DNA of 64,000 nucleotides. Source: an uncultured Roseicyclus sp. GTDB taxonomy: Bacteria > Pseudomonadota > Alphaproteobacteria > Rhodobacterales > Rhodobacteraceae. The stretch lies in contig CANLXA010000002.1 of NCBI GenBank assembly GCA_947494975.1, positions 62,001 to 126,000 of the forward strand, written 5' to 3'. Position 1 is the first letter of the stretch; every line of letters starts with the position of its first letter. Position numbers and translations under genes: made by a program. Positions 53,435-62,637 of the stretch are shown here, in pieces. The notes under the pieces were generated by a model. That model worked only from the letters and a program-made list of their open reading frames with translations. It was not told the DNA's origin and did not search any database.

Positions 53435-53803
53435 ATGAAAATTCTGCGCTTGTTGAAGATCCTGTTCCTCGTCGTGGTTGCGCTGGCGCTGGTCCTGCTG
53501 TTTTTCGCGAACAACGAGCCCGTCACCCTGAACCTGCTGCCCGATGCGATGGCAGAGGCGTTGGGCATTCCGAACGCGTTCACCACCTCGCTCTTCATCG
53601 TTGTGGTTGCGGCGCTTCTGGTGGGCATCGTGGTCGGCTTCGTCTGGGAATGGCTGCGCGAGCATCGTCATCGGGCCGAGGCCAAGACGCAGCGCCGCGA
53701 GGCCAACCGGTTGAGCCAGGAAGTCGCGACGATGAAAAACCGGTCGTCCGACACGCAGGACGATATCCTGGCCATCATCGACGACGCCAACGCGGCCCGC
53801 TGA
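53435..53803 (+). CDS. LapA-domain (DUF1049) membrane protein
   Basis: A 122-residue inner-membrane protein with two helices (about residues 5-25 and 48-70; the second followed by EWLREHRHR) and a C-terminal coiled coil (AKTQRREANRLSQEVATMK). The LapA family is linked to lipopolysaccharide assembly. It follows ihfB by 49 bases and an AGGAGG site, as in many alphaproteobacteria, and is followed by trpF after 3 bases. Confidence 0.9.
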   Translation: MKILRLLKILFLVVVALALVLLFFANNEPVTLNLLPDAMAEALGIPNAFTTSLFIVVVAALLVGIVVGFVWEWLREHRHRAEAKTQRREANRLSQEVATMKNRSSDTQDDILAIIDDANAAR

Positions 53804-53806
53804 GCC

Positions 53807-54448
53807 TTGCCTGACATCGCGATCAAATTCTGCGGCTTAAGCCGCCCCGAAGACGTGGTGGCCGCCGCAGAGGCAGGTGCGCGTTACGTTGGCTTTGTTT
53901 TCTTTGCGAAATCACCCCGCAACGTGTCGGTGGAGCAGGCCCGTGCCCTCGCGCTGGAGGTGCCGATGGGCATCGCCAAGGTCGCGCTGGTGGTCAACGC
54001 CGACGATGCCACGCTCGACGCGATCACGGCGCATGTGCCGCTTGATGTGCTGCAACTCCATGGCTCGGAGACGCCGGACCGGGTGGCCGAGATCCGGGCG
54101 CGCTACGGCCTACCGGTGATGAAGGCCGTGGGCCTGGCGGATGCGGCGGATCTGGCGGCGATCGATGCCTATTCCGAAGTTGCCGATCAGCTTTTGATCG
54201 ACGCCAAACCACCCAAGGATGCCGATCTGCCGGGGGGCAACGGGCTGACCTTCGACTGGCGGCTTCTGGCGGGCCGGAAATACTGGACGAAGCCGTGGAT
54301 GCTGGCCGGTGGCCTGACGCCGGAGAACGTGGCCGAGGCCGTGCGGCTGACCGGCGCGACACAAGTGGATGTGAGTTCCGGCGTGGAAGCCTCGCCCGGG
54401 GTGAAGGATGCGGATCGCATTGCCGCCTTCGCGGCGGCCCTGTCGTGA
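53807..54448 (+). CDS. trpF: Phosphoribosylanthranilate isomerase
   Basis: A 213-residue TIM barrel for the third step of tryptophan synthesis. Key motifs: [11 protein letters not shown] near the start with the catalytic Cys, [25 protein letters not shown] and [15 protein letters not shown]. It has a TTG start 3 bases after the LapA-like gene. Its stop overlaps the next gene in a GTGA. Confidence 0.95.
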   Translation: MPDIAIKFCGLSRPEDVVAAAEAGARYVGFVFFAKSPRNVSVEQARALALEVPMGIAKVALVVNADDATLDAITAHVPLDVLQLHGSETPDRVAEIRARYGLPVMKAVGLADAADLAAIDAYSEVADQLLIDAKPPKDADLPGGNGLTFDWRLLAGRKYWTKPWMLAGGLTPENVAEAVRLTGATQVDVSSGVEASPGVKDADRIAAFAAALS

Positions 54449-54918
54449 CGCAGGGCGTTTCGTTCCGCCCGGCCATCGCCTCGGACGTGCCGGCCATCAT
54501 TGCCATGCTCCGCGAGGATCGCCTGGGCGCGGCGCGTGAGACCGCCCCGATGGACAGCTACGCGACCGCCTTCGCCACTCTGACGACCCAACCGCAGACC
54601 CGCATGATCGTGGGTGAACGGGAGGGGGAGGTTGTCGCCTTCTACCAGCTCACCATTCTTGATGGTCTGTCCCACCGGGCCATGCGGCGCGGCAATATCG
54701 AGGATGTTCGCGTGGCGGAGCGGCTGCGCGGGCAGGGCATCGGGCACGCCATGATGAACGACGCCGCCACCCGCGCCCGCGCGCTGGGCTGCGGCATGTT
54801 GCAGCTTGTGGCCCATGAAACGCGACAGGCGACGCATCGGTTCTACCTGTCTGCTGGCTTTACGGCGAGCCATGTGGGTTTTAAACGCTCTCTGTCCGAC
54901 CCGGAGGAAACGCAATGA
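54445..54918 (+). CDS. GNAT-family N-acetyltransferase within the trp operon
   Basis: A 157-residue acetyltransferase: [20 protein letters not shown], the acetyl-CoA loop [15 protein letters not shown] and [17 protein letters not shown] near the end. The GTG start overlaps the trpF stop and its own stop overlaps the trpB start (ATGA), so it is translationally locked between two tryptophan genes. Its substrate is unknown; see findings. Confidence 0.9.
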   Translation: MTQGVSFRPAIASDVPAIIAMLREDRLGAARETAPMDSYATAFATLTTQPQTRMIVGEREGEVVAFYQLTILDGLSHRAMRRGNIEDVRVAERLRGQGIGHAMMNDAATRARALGCGMLQLVAHETRQATHRFYLSAGFTASHVGFKRSLSDPEETQ

Positions 54919-56141
54919 ACGAGCTTTTCAACAGCTTCATGACCGGCCCCGATGAAAAGGGCCGATTTGGCGATTTTGGCGGGCGGTTCGTGTCCGAGAC
55001 GCTGATGCCGCTCATCCTTGAGCTGGAGACGCAATACGAGCATGCGAAGACGGACGACAGTTTCTGGGCCGAGATGCATGATCTGTGGACGCATTATGTG
55101 GGCCGCCCCTCGCCGCTCTACTACGCCGAGCGCCTGACCGAACGGCTGGGTGGTGCGAAGATCTACCTCAAGCGCGACGAGCTGAACCATACCGGCGCGC
55201 ACAAGATCAACAACGTGCTGGGGCAGATCATCCTCGCCCGCCGCATGGGCAAGACGCGGATCATCGCGGAAACCGGCGCGGGCCAGCACGGGGTTGCGAC
55301 CGCGACGGTCTGTGCCAAGTTCGGGTTGAAATGCATCGTTTATATGGGCGCCACGGATGTGGAGCGGCAGGCCCCGAACGTGTTCCGGATGAAACTGCTG
55401 GGGGCGGAAGTTGTGCCGGTGACGTCTGGCCGCGGCACCCTGAAGGACGCGATGAACGATGCGCTGCGCGATTGGGTGACGAATGTGCGCGACACGTTCT
55501 ACTGCATCGGCACGGTTGCGGGCCCGCATCCCTATCCGGCGATGGTCCGCGATTTCCAGGCGATCATCGGCAAGGAGGCCAAGGAGCAGATGATGGCCGC
55601 CGAAGGCCGTCTGCCCGATACGCTGATCGCCGCCATCGGGGGCGGATCCAACGCGATGGGCCTGTTCTACCCGTTCCTCGATGACAAGGACGTGGCGATC
55701 ATCGGCGTTGAGGCCGGGGGCCATGGCGTGAACGAGAAGATGGAGCATTGCGCGAGCCTGACGGGCGGGCGGCCCGGCGTGTTGCACGGGAACCGGACCT
55801 ATCTTCTACAAGATGATGACGGTCAGATCCTGGAAGGCCATTCGATCAGCGCGGGGCTCGATTACCCCGGCATCGGCCCGGAACATGCCTGGCTGCACGA
55901 GATCGGGCGGGCGCAGTATGTGTCCATCACCGACAAGGAGGCATTGGAGGCGTTCCAGCTGAGTTGCGAGACCGAAGGCATCATTCCGGCGCTGGAGCCG
56001 TCCCACGCGCTGGCCCATGTCGCCAAGATCGCGCCGGAGCTGCCGAAGGATCACCTGATCTGCATGAACATGTGTGGCCGGGGCGACAAGGACATCTTTA
56101 CCGTCGCCCGCGCGCTGGGCTGGGAGATGGTGGGGGCCTGA
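54915..56141 (+). CDS. trpB: Tryptophan synthase beta chain
   Basis: A 408-residue PLP enzyme that condenses indole and serine. The PLP-lysine motif HTGAHKINN, the phosphate loop [14 protein letters not shown] and the C-terminal MCGRGDKD are intact. Standard length. trpA is not in the window directly after it, so the operon as seen is trpF-GNAT-trpB. Confidence 0.98.
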   Translation: MNELFNSFMTGPDEKGRFGDFGGRFVSETLMPLILELETQYEHAKTDDSFWAEMHDLWTHYVGRPSPLYYAERLTERLGGAKIYLKRDELNHTGAHKINNVLGQIILARRMGKTRIIAETGAGQHGVATATVCAKFGLKCIVYMGATDVERQAPNVFRMKLLGAEVVPVTSGRGTLKDAMNDALRDWVTNVRDTFYCIGTVAGPHPYPAMVRDFQAIIGKEAKEQMMAAEGRLPDTLIAAIGGGSNAMGLFYPFLDDKDVAIIGVEAGGHGVNEKMEHCASLTGGRPGVLHGNRTYLLQDDDGQILEGHSISAGLDYPGIGPEHAWLHEIGRAQYVSITDKEALEAFQLSCETEGIIPALEPSHALAHVAKIAPELPKDHLICMNMCGRGDKDIFTVARALGWEMVGA

Positions 56142-56315
56142 CTGGGCCCGGTTCAATCGGTCTTGGCCCGGTAGTCCTTTGGTTTAGGGAAGTGGAACGC
56201 GGGTTTACAGGGCGTGATCTAAACCCATAGTCGGTTTCCAGAGGCCGTATCGCTGCGGCACCTCGGGTTCTGCATGGCGCTTCGCCGTGCAGGACACACA
56301 CGAGGAGAAACCGAA

Positions 56316-56849
<534 letters not shown>

Positions 56850-56935
56850 TCGAGCGTTCGTCGCCATCCACTTGTGACGGGTATCAGCCCGCCGGCGTTC
56901 TGCGTCGGCGGGCACACCAACAAAGGGCAAGAGAC

Positions 56936-57340
56936 ATGCTGTCGCGACGCGGCTTCCTGATCGGTATCGGCGCCAGCCTTGTCACCGCCACACCAGCCTT
57001 GGCGCAGGACGACGCTGTCACTCAGTCGGTGCTGCGGCAATTGGAACAGCAGGGGTTCCAGGTGATCCAAGTCACGCGGACGCTGCTTGGTCGTGTTCGG
57101 ATCCTGGCGCGCCGCGGGCCTCTTCTACGCGAAATCGTTCTTGACCCGCGAAATGGTCAGATCTTCCGGGATCTCGTGACCCGCGAGGGAGGCGACGGTC
57201 CGCAGCAACCGCAGCTGCCGGATTATGACGACGAATACGACGAATACGACGATGACGACGATGATGACGAAGACCGCAGCGGCAGGGGTGGCGGTGATGA
57301 TGATGACGATGATGGCGGCGATGATGACGATGATGATTGA
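56936..57340 (+). CDS. Exported protein with Asp-rich tail, paralogue 2 (Tat-type signal)
   Basis: A 134-residue protein with a signal peptide carrying a twin-arginine motif, SRRGFLIG, and cleavage near residue 24 (ATPALAQ). The domain LEQQGFQVIQVTRTLLGRVR followed by REIVLDPRNGQIFRD aligns with paralogue 1 (both have EQQGF-x-x-I-x-V and an arginine/acidic pair before G-x-I). The tail from about residue 92 is Asp/Glu/Tyr, then Asp blocks separated by Gly. A GGGCAAGAG ribosome site precedes ATG 56936. Confidence 0.82.
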   Translation: MLSRRGFLIGIGASLVTATPALAQDDAVTQSVLRQLEQQGFQVIQVTRTLLGRVRILARRGPLLREIVLDPRNGQIFRDLVTREGGDGPQQPQLPDYDDEYDEYDDDDDDDEDRSGRGGGDDDDDDGGDDDDDD

Positions 57341-57364
57341 TGGGCAAAGCGTGGTGCGCCGCTG

Positions 57365-57865
57365 ATGCTCAATCGGCCGGGCCTGTTTGTCGCGATCCTT
57401 CTTGTGCAGGTTGTCTGCGCGGCCTTTTTCGTGTCCGACATGCTGTTTTCGATATTGCGGATTCCCGTCGACCCGGTGCCGTGGCGATACCGCGAGTTGA
57501 TGGAAATCGGGGCGGGGTTCGGCCTGCTTATCGGGGTCGGGCTGGGTGCCCTGCTGCTGCGAGCATCGGTCAGGCGCACCCGGCTTGTCGAGAATGCCCT
57601 TCGGGCCGCGTCTGGCGCCTTCATGGAGCTGGTCAGCGAACGCTTCGACGAATGGGGCCTGACCCCCGCGGAGCGAGATGTGGCACTTTTTGCGCTGAAG
57701 GGGTTTTCGTTGTCTGAAATCGCGCGGTTGCGCGACACGTCGGAGGGGACGGTGAAAGCTCAAACCAACGCGATCTATCGCAAGGCGGGCGTATCGGGGC
57801 GCCCGCAATTGCTGAGCGTCTTCGTCGAAGACCTGATGGGCGATGACTTGACGCCCGCCGCCTAG
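57365..57865 (+). CDS. Membrane-anchored LuxR-type transcriptional regulator
   Basis: A 166-residue protein with two membrane helices (about residues 7-30 and 45-67) followed by a LuxR-family helix-turn-helix (about 98-155; LTPAERDVALFALKGFSLSE and TSEGTVKAQTNAIYRKAGVS). There is no receiver domain or autoinducer-binding domain. The DNA-binding part must act from the membrane or after release. It starts 24 bases after the second Asp-rich gene, so it probably senses or controls those exported proteins. Confidence 0.85.
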   Translation: MLNRPGLFVAILLVQVVCAAFFVSDMLFSILRIPVDPVPWRYRELMEIGAGFGLLIGVGLGALLLRASVRRTRLVENALRAASGAFMELVSERFDEWGLTPAERDVALFALKGFSLSEIARLRDTSEGTVKAQTNAIYRKAGVSGRPQLLSVFVEDLMGDDLTPAA

Positions 57866-57971
57866 GGCATTGGCGCCGTGACGCCCGGGGTCGCACGGCT
57901 CGTTCGGATCGCGCGGAACGACCTGCCTGGAGGCGTGTGACCGCCTTGACGAATAGCAGGCGAAAGAGATT

Positions 57972-57988
57972 ATTGCTTATGAAGCAAT
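57972..57988. other. Short inverted repeat in convergent gap
   Basis: ATTGCTT-ATG-AAGCAAT is a perfect 7-base-pair hairpin between the LuxR-type gene and the convergent DUF2237 gene. It could terminate either transcript, although only short U runs follow. Confidence 0.4.
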
Positions 57989-58004
57989 GACTTGACCCAC
58001 GTGC

Positions 58005-58391
58005 TTAGGTCTCCGCCTCCACGGCGTGGGCTTCCAGAAGCTCCATCGGGATCACGTCCAGCGCCCGTCGGTGGGTGGCGGCGAGGTTCACGGGCGGAGC
58101 CACGCCTTCTTCGGCGGCTTGCAGCCACCGGCTGGCGCACAGGCACCAGGCATCGCCGGGCGCCAGACCATTGAACTGGTATTCCGGCCGGGGCGTCGAG
58201 AGATCATTGCCGACATATTTGGAGAAGGCGAGAAATTCCGCGGTCATGATGGAACAGACCGTGTGGGACCCGCGATCTTCAGCGCAGGTTTCGCAGGCCC
58301 CGTCGCGGAAGAAGCCTGTCAGCGGATCTGATGAACACGACTCGAGCGCCTCACCGAACACGTTGAGCGATGGAGCTTTCTTGAAGCCCAT
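58005..58391 (-). CDS. DUF2237 protein
   Basis: A 128-residue protein with the family pattern SLNVFGEALESCSSDPLTGF, DGACETCAED, VCSIMTAEFLAFSKYVGNDL and GDAWCLCASRWLQA. Six cysteines are conserved positions in DUF2237. Activity unknown. Start at ATG 58391 (MGFKKAPSLNV); the upstream frame runs into the intergenic gap. Confidence 0.9.
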   Translation of the reverse strand: MGFKKAPSLNVFGEALESCSSDPLTGFFRDGACETCAEDRGSHTVCSIMTAEFLAFSKYVGNDLSTPRPEYQFNGLAPGDAWCLCASRWLQAAEEGVAPPVNLAATHRRALDVIPMELLEAHAVEAET

Positions 58392-58435
58392 GGTCTGGCA
58401 CCTCCTGCGTGCAGGCAGGTCGTTCGAGGCGGTTT

Positions 58436-59503
58436 CTATCGCAAAGGTTGCGGATCGAAAAGCGTATTCAGCCAATGAATCCAACGGCCGTGAAAATCGA
58501 CACGTGCAAGCATGTTCCGGCGCGGCGCGCCACCGGCCCAAAGGTGGGCCATCAACCCGGCGCCCGGGGTTTCGTCATCCGTCTCCATTGCCAGATGCAG
58601 CAGCGGGGCATCGGAACCGGCCGCGCGCCCGGCATCGTGAAGGTCACGGTTGATCGCGTCGCGGGTTGCGGGCGGGAAGTATTGCGCGGCGATTGTCGAA
58701 TACACCACATGCAGCGCGCCGGGATGCCGGTGGGACAGGCGCGCTTTGAGCCAGGGCGCGGCGTCCCCCTGATCCGGCGGCCCGCCGGAGAGCGCGATGG
58801 CGGCGCGGGTGCGGTCCATGCGCTCGGGTTGATCGGGCCAGATATAGGCGAGCAGCCGCAGGGCATCCGAGGGCGCGGTGGGATCCAGAGGCGTCAGGTC
58901 CACCCCCGCGCGATCGATGACATGGATCGGGTGTGGCGTTGGCATCGGGCCGGACCAGTCCGGGGAAAGCCGCACGTCACTGGTCGGGTGCACGTGCAGC
59001 TCATCGCCCATCGCCATCGCAAACCGATCCAGCGACAGGTTCAGCCCGGCGCTTGCGCCCAGTTCGGACAGCACGACGGGGCGATCTCCAACCTTCTCCA
59101 AGGCCCACCATATGCCCGCGATCACCGCCGCGGCCCGGCGTACTTCGTTGGTTTGCGGCGGGCGGTCGAGCCACGCCATGATCCGCCCTTCATGGGTGAT
59201 CAACGCGGCCTGGACGGCCGACCAGAGCACCTCGTCGGGAACGTCATTCGGCGGATAGGCCGCGATCAGGCCGGCATCGGTGCCGTCGAGAACCAGACCG
59301 TGCAGCGCCCCGGCCAAACGCAACGGCACGGATTGCCCGGCGGCGCTCACGTCGCCATCCCACGCCAGGCACCGGGCGCCGACGGCCGTTTGATCGTCGA
59401 GCCGCGTTCCGATCAACGGCATCAGCCGGGCCATGAACGGGGAGCCGAGGCTTGCCGTTGTCTCACCTTGCCGGGCAAAGGCGGCGCGCAGGCGATCACT
59501 CAC
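58436..59503 (-). CDS. DUF2332 protein
   Basis: A 355-residue cytoplasmic protein of the DUF2332 family: LSELGASAGLNLSLDRF in the middle and YSTIAAQYFPPATRDAIN near the end are typical. The pattern ELGASAGLNL looks like a methyltransferase-type glycine loop, so a SAM-dependent role has been suspected, but none is proven. The start overlaps the pth stop by 4 bases. Confidence 0.88.
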   Translation of the reverse strand: MSDRLRAAFARQGETTASLGSPFMARLMPLIGTRLDDQTAVGARCLAWDGDVSAAGQSVPLRLAGALHGLVLDGTDAGLIAAYPPNDVPDEVLWSAVQAALITHEGRIMAWLDRPPQTNEVRRAAAVIAGIWWALEKVGDRPVVLSELGASAGLNLSLDRFAMAMGDELHVHPTSDVRLSPDWSGPMPTPHPIHVIDRAGVDLTPLDPTAPSDALRLLAYIWPDQPERMDRTRAAIALSGGPPDQGDAAPWLKARLSHRHPGALHVVYSTIAAQYFPPATRDAINRDLHDAGRAAGSDAPLLHLAMETDDETPGAGLMAHLWAGGAPRRNMLARVDFHGRWIHWLNTLFDPQPLR

Positions 59504-60192
59504 CGGAACCGGTCCACCAGCTTTTGCAGCGGGTTGCGGGTATCTGCGTCCGGTTGCGTTTGCGGCTCGGCGGGCACTGCCTTGGGTTCGGCTTTGGGCT
59601 TGGGTGCCGTGGTCGACGACCGTGGCGGGGCCACCCGCAGGGCCACGGCGTTCAGGAACTTGCCGCTATCGCCCTTGGCCAGATGCGGTGCGCCATCGGA
59701 TACGCCACGCAGGACATCATCGAGCCAATCGGCATCGGCCTTGGCAAAATCGCTCAGCACGTAGCCCGGCACGCGGTCCTTGTGGCCCGGATGGCCCACA
59801 CCCAGACGGACACGGTCGTAATGCGGCCCGATATGCTGATGCACGGAGCGCAACCCGTTGTGCCCCGCATGGCCGCCGCCAGCCTTCACCCGCACCTTGG
59901 CAGGCGCCAGATCGATCTCGTCATGCCAGACCGTGACATCGGTGGAGTCGAGCTTGTAGAACCGCATCGCCTCGCCCACCGACTGGCCGGACAGGTTCAT
60001 GAAGGTCTCGGGTTTGAGCAGCAGCACCTTTTCGCCATCAAGATTGCCTTCGCTGATCTGGCCCTGAAACTTCGACCGCCACGGCGCGAAGCCGTGATCG
60101 GCGGCGATCCGCTCCACCGCCATCCAGCCGATATTGTGCCGGTTGCCCGCATATTTGGCCCCCGGATTTCCGAGGCCGACCCATAATTGCAT
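59500..60192 (-). CDS. pth: Peptidyl-tRNA hydrolase
   Basis: A 230-residue hydrolase that recycles peptidyl-tRNA dropped by ribosomes. GLGNPGAKYAGNRHNIGW (residues 6-23) with the catalytic His19, KPETFMNLSG, WHDEIDLAP and GGGHAGHNGLRS are intact. It has a disordered Pro/Ala/Lys tail of about 40 residues at the C terminus. ATG 60192; DUF2332 follows with a 4-base overlap. Confidence 0.96.
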   Translation of the reverse strand: MQLWVGLGNPGAKYAGNRHNIGWMAVERIAADHGFAPWRSKFQGQISEGNLDGEKVLLLKPETFMNLSGQSVGEAMRFYKLDSTDVTVWHDEIDLAPAKVRVKAGGGHAGHNGLRSVHQHIGPHYDRVRLGVGHPGHKDRVPGYVLSDFAKADADWLDDVLRGVSDGAPHLAKGDSGKFLNAVALRVAPPRSSTTAPKPKAEPKAVPAEPQTQPDADTRNPLQKLVDRFR

Positions 60193-60301
60193 GGTTCCGC
60201 TCCTTATCGCCTGTCTGCCTGATATGGGGCCAATCGCCGTTTGCCAAGCCGCGCGGGCCCGTGGCAGGTTGCTGAGGCAAACACCCCGGGGGAGCGCAGG
60301 T

Positions 60302-61342
60302 ATGGACGAATTGCCGGAAAACATGCGGGCCCTGGTGCTGCATGAGGCGGGCAAGCCCCTGTCGTTTGAGAAGGTGCCGCGCCCCCGGGTGGGGGCGGGG
60401 CAGGTGCTTGTCCGCGTGGCGGCGTCGCCGATCAACCCGTCGGATCTGGCGATGCTGCGCGGTGAATACGGGCTTGGCTGGCCCTACCCGCTGATCCCCG
60501 GGCTGGAAGGCTCGGGGCAGGTGGTGGAGGCGGGGCCGGGCCTGATGGGGCGGTTCCTGCGCGGCAAGAACGTGGCGCTTGCGGCGGATAAGCAGGGCCT
60601 GTGGGCGGAGTATGCCGTCATTCCGGCCAGCCGCGCCCTGCCGCTGCCGCCGGATATGCCGCTGGCCGCGGGGGCCAGTTCTTTCGTCAATCCGCTGACG
60701 GCCATGGCGCTGGTGGCCGAGGTGCGGCGCGCCGGGCAATGGTGCGCGATATCCACGGCGGCCGGTGGGGCCTTGGGCGGGATGATCCGCAGACGCGCCA
60801 GGCAAAAGGGCGTCAAGATCATCAACATCGTGCGGCGGCAGGATCAGGTGGACGCCCTGCGCGCCGATGGCGCGCGCTATGTTCTGAATGAAACCGATCC
60901 TGCCTTCGACACGGATCTGGCGGCGATGTGCAAGGACCTGCGGTGCACGATGGCGTTTGACGCGGTTGGCGGCGCGCTGACCTTCCGGATGGCCGAGGCG
61001 CTGCGCGGACAGGGGCAGATCCTGGTTTATGGCGGGTTGTCGGGCAAGGCGATCAGCCTTCATCCCGGCACGATGATCTTCAAGGGCCTGACGGTGCGGG
61101 GCTTCTGGCTGTCGAAATGGCTGGCCGCGAAATCCGTGCCGCAGATGCTGCTGCTGACCCGCGAGGTGACCAAGAGCCTGCAAGGCGGGTTTGCCGAGAC
61201 ACAGATCGCCCGCGTGGTTCCGCTTGAACAGGGCGCGTCGGCCCCTGCCGCGTACGAAAATGCGATGAGCGCCGGGAAGATCCTGCTGTCGACCGGGGCT
61301 TACAAGCTGGGCCTGCCCGAATTCCAACCGGGCAGTCCTTGA
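60302..61342 (+). CDS. Zinc-independent MDR oxidoreductase (quinone-oxidoreductase-like)
   Basis: A 346-residue medium-chain dehydrogenase/reductase. An N-terminal GroES-like domain (VLVRVAASPINPSDLAMLRG) is followed by a Rossmann domain whose AAGGALGGMI loop binds NADPH. The zinc-ligand cysteines of alcohol dehydrogenases are absent, which fits quinone or enoyl reductases. Substrate unknown. ATG 60302 behind GGGGGAG; divergent from pth. Confidence 0.88.
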   Translation: MDELPENMRALVLHEAGKPLSFEKVPRPRVGAGQVLVRVAASPINPSDLAMLRGEYGLGWPYPLIPGLEGSGQVVEAGPGLMGRFLRGKNVALAADKQGLWAEYAVIPASRALPLPPDMPLAAGASSFVNPLTAMALVAEVRRAGQWCAISTAAGGALGGMIRRRARQKGVKIINIVRRQDQVDALRADGARYVLNETDPAFDTDLAAMCKDLRCTMAFDAVGGALTFRMAEALRGQGQILVYGGLSGKAISLHPGTMIFKGLTVRGFWLSKWLAAKSVPQMLLLTREVTKSLQGGFAETQIARVVPLEQGASAPAAYENAMSAGKILLSTGAYKLGLPEFQPGSP

Positions 61343-61384
61343 GCCGCGACGCCTGACCCCTTCCTCGCGCGAGACCGATTGCCG

Positions 61385-62083
61385 ATGCCCGACCCCCAAG
61401 CTGCCGATGCCGTCTATCGCCTGAACGGACTCGACCTGGCGGTGCCCGTGGGCCTTGCCAGTGACGGTATCGTGGCGAAGTTGGCCGATGGCACCTATGA
61501 GGCCGACGAGGCCCGCGCCGTGGATCGCTGTGTGCGCCCGGGCTTCCGGGTGTTGGAGCTTGGGGCCGGTCTTGGTTATGTCGGCGCGCTGGCGGCCAGG
61601 CAAACCGAACCGGCCAACGTCCTGTCGCTGGAGGCGAACCCCGACCTCCTGCCGGTGATCGCGGCCAATCATGCCCGCAACGGGGTGTCTGAGATCAGTA
61701 CGATCCACGCGGCGGTTGTGGGCCATGCGGCGGACGGGGCGACGGCCAGGTTTCATATCGCGGACGGCTTCACCGGGTCGCGCCTGGGGGCAAAAGGCGG
61801 CCGTCAGGTTGAGGTGCCGCTTGTCGGGTTCCACGATCTGCTGCGCGCACATCGCCCGCATGTGGTGCTGATGGATGTGGAAGGGGCCGAAGCGGAGTAT
61901 TTCGACCGGCCCTGGACATGTCCGCTCCGGTTTTGCGTCATGGAGATCCACCCCAAACGCTACGGCGCGGATGTGATCAAGAAGATCGTCGACCGGATGA
62001 GCGCGATGGATATGACCTACGATCCCGTCACCTCGCGCGGCAAGGTGCTTGGTTTCCGACGGGTCTGGAGCGAGGGGGCCTAG
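61385..62083 (+). CDS. FkbM-family methyltransferase
   Basis: A 232-residue SAM-dependent methyltransferase. Motif I reads RVLELGAGLGYVGAL (about 50-64), followed by LSLEANPDLLPVIAANHARN, LVGFHDLLR and VVLMDVEGAEAEYF, the FkbM signature in which the last motif carries catalytic acids. Substrates in this family are sugars or natural-product hydroxyls. It convergently overlaps the next gene by 4 bases. An in-frame TTG lies 6 bases upstream of the chosen ATG. Confidence 0.9.
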   Translation: MPDPQAADAVYRLNGLDLAVPVGLASDGIVAKLADGTYEADEARAVDRCVRPGFRVLELGAGLGYVGALAARQTEPANVLSLEANPDLLPVIAANHARNGVSEISTIHAAVVGHAADGATARFHIADGFTGSRLGAKGGRQVEVPLVGFHDLLRAHRPHVVLMDVEGAEAEYFDRPWTCPLRFCVMEIHPKRYGADVIKKIVDRMSAMDMTYDPVTSRGKVLGFRRVWSEGA

Positions 62084-62547
62084 GCCCGCTCGATCAGCCC
62101 GGCATAACACCCGTGACCCGCATTATGGGCGTGGATGTAGCGGATCGCTGGATTGGCCAGCATCTCGCGGATCACGGGCTCCGCCGCCGCCCCGTCGACA
62201 ACCCGGCCATCGGCGATCTTGTCGCGCGCATCGAAGCCCCGGAGCGACAGCAGGCGGCGGGCCATCACGGCGGGGACCTGATCGACGGCGTCGTATGTGT
62301 CGGTCGCGCCTTCGATCACGTAGATCGCATGGCTGGACCGGTAGGGGGAGTGTGCCGGTTGATGCATGTGGTTGAGCAACAACAGGGTCTCGCCCACCTC
62401 CGCATCGCGCATCTCGATCCGGTCGGGGTAACAATCGGGTTCGGTCGCGGTGACCCGCTCGGCGCCGTGGGTCGCAAGCTCCTCTTCGGACAAGCCAAAG
62501 AGGTGGGCGAAGGGTTCGGGCGACAGACCGCGGATTCGATAGGGCAT
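62080..62547 (-). CDS. DUF1203 protein
   Basis: A 155-residue protein with the DUF1203 pattern: IRGLSPEPFAHLFGLSEEEL, YPDRIEMRDAEVGETLLLLN, SPYRSSHAIYVIEGATDTYD and IHAHNAGHGCYAGLIERA. Histidines and a Cys near the C terminus are conserved and may bind metal. Role unknown. Confidence 0.88.
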   Translation of the reverse strand: MPYRIRGLSPEPFAHLFGLSEEELATHGAERVTATEPDCYPDRIEMRDAEVGETLLLLNHMHQPAHSPYRSSHAIYVIEGATDTYDAVDQVPAVMARRLLSLRGFDARDKIADGRVVDGAAAEPVIREMLANPAIRYIHAHNAGHGCYAGLIERA

Positions 62548-62637
62548 TGAGGTGGCTCCGGTTTGGGGGTGATGCCGGAAAGATGTCGCCCGGCGCCGCG
62601 CAACGCGACCCGGATGCTGCGCATTTTCAGTGGCGCT

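Noticed and set aside
60038-62110. A 690-codon leftward open frame across pth, the MDR oxidoreductase and the FkbM gene
   Set aside because: It lies opposite well-supported genes and its product is Arg/His/Pro-rich without any family motif.
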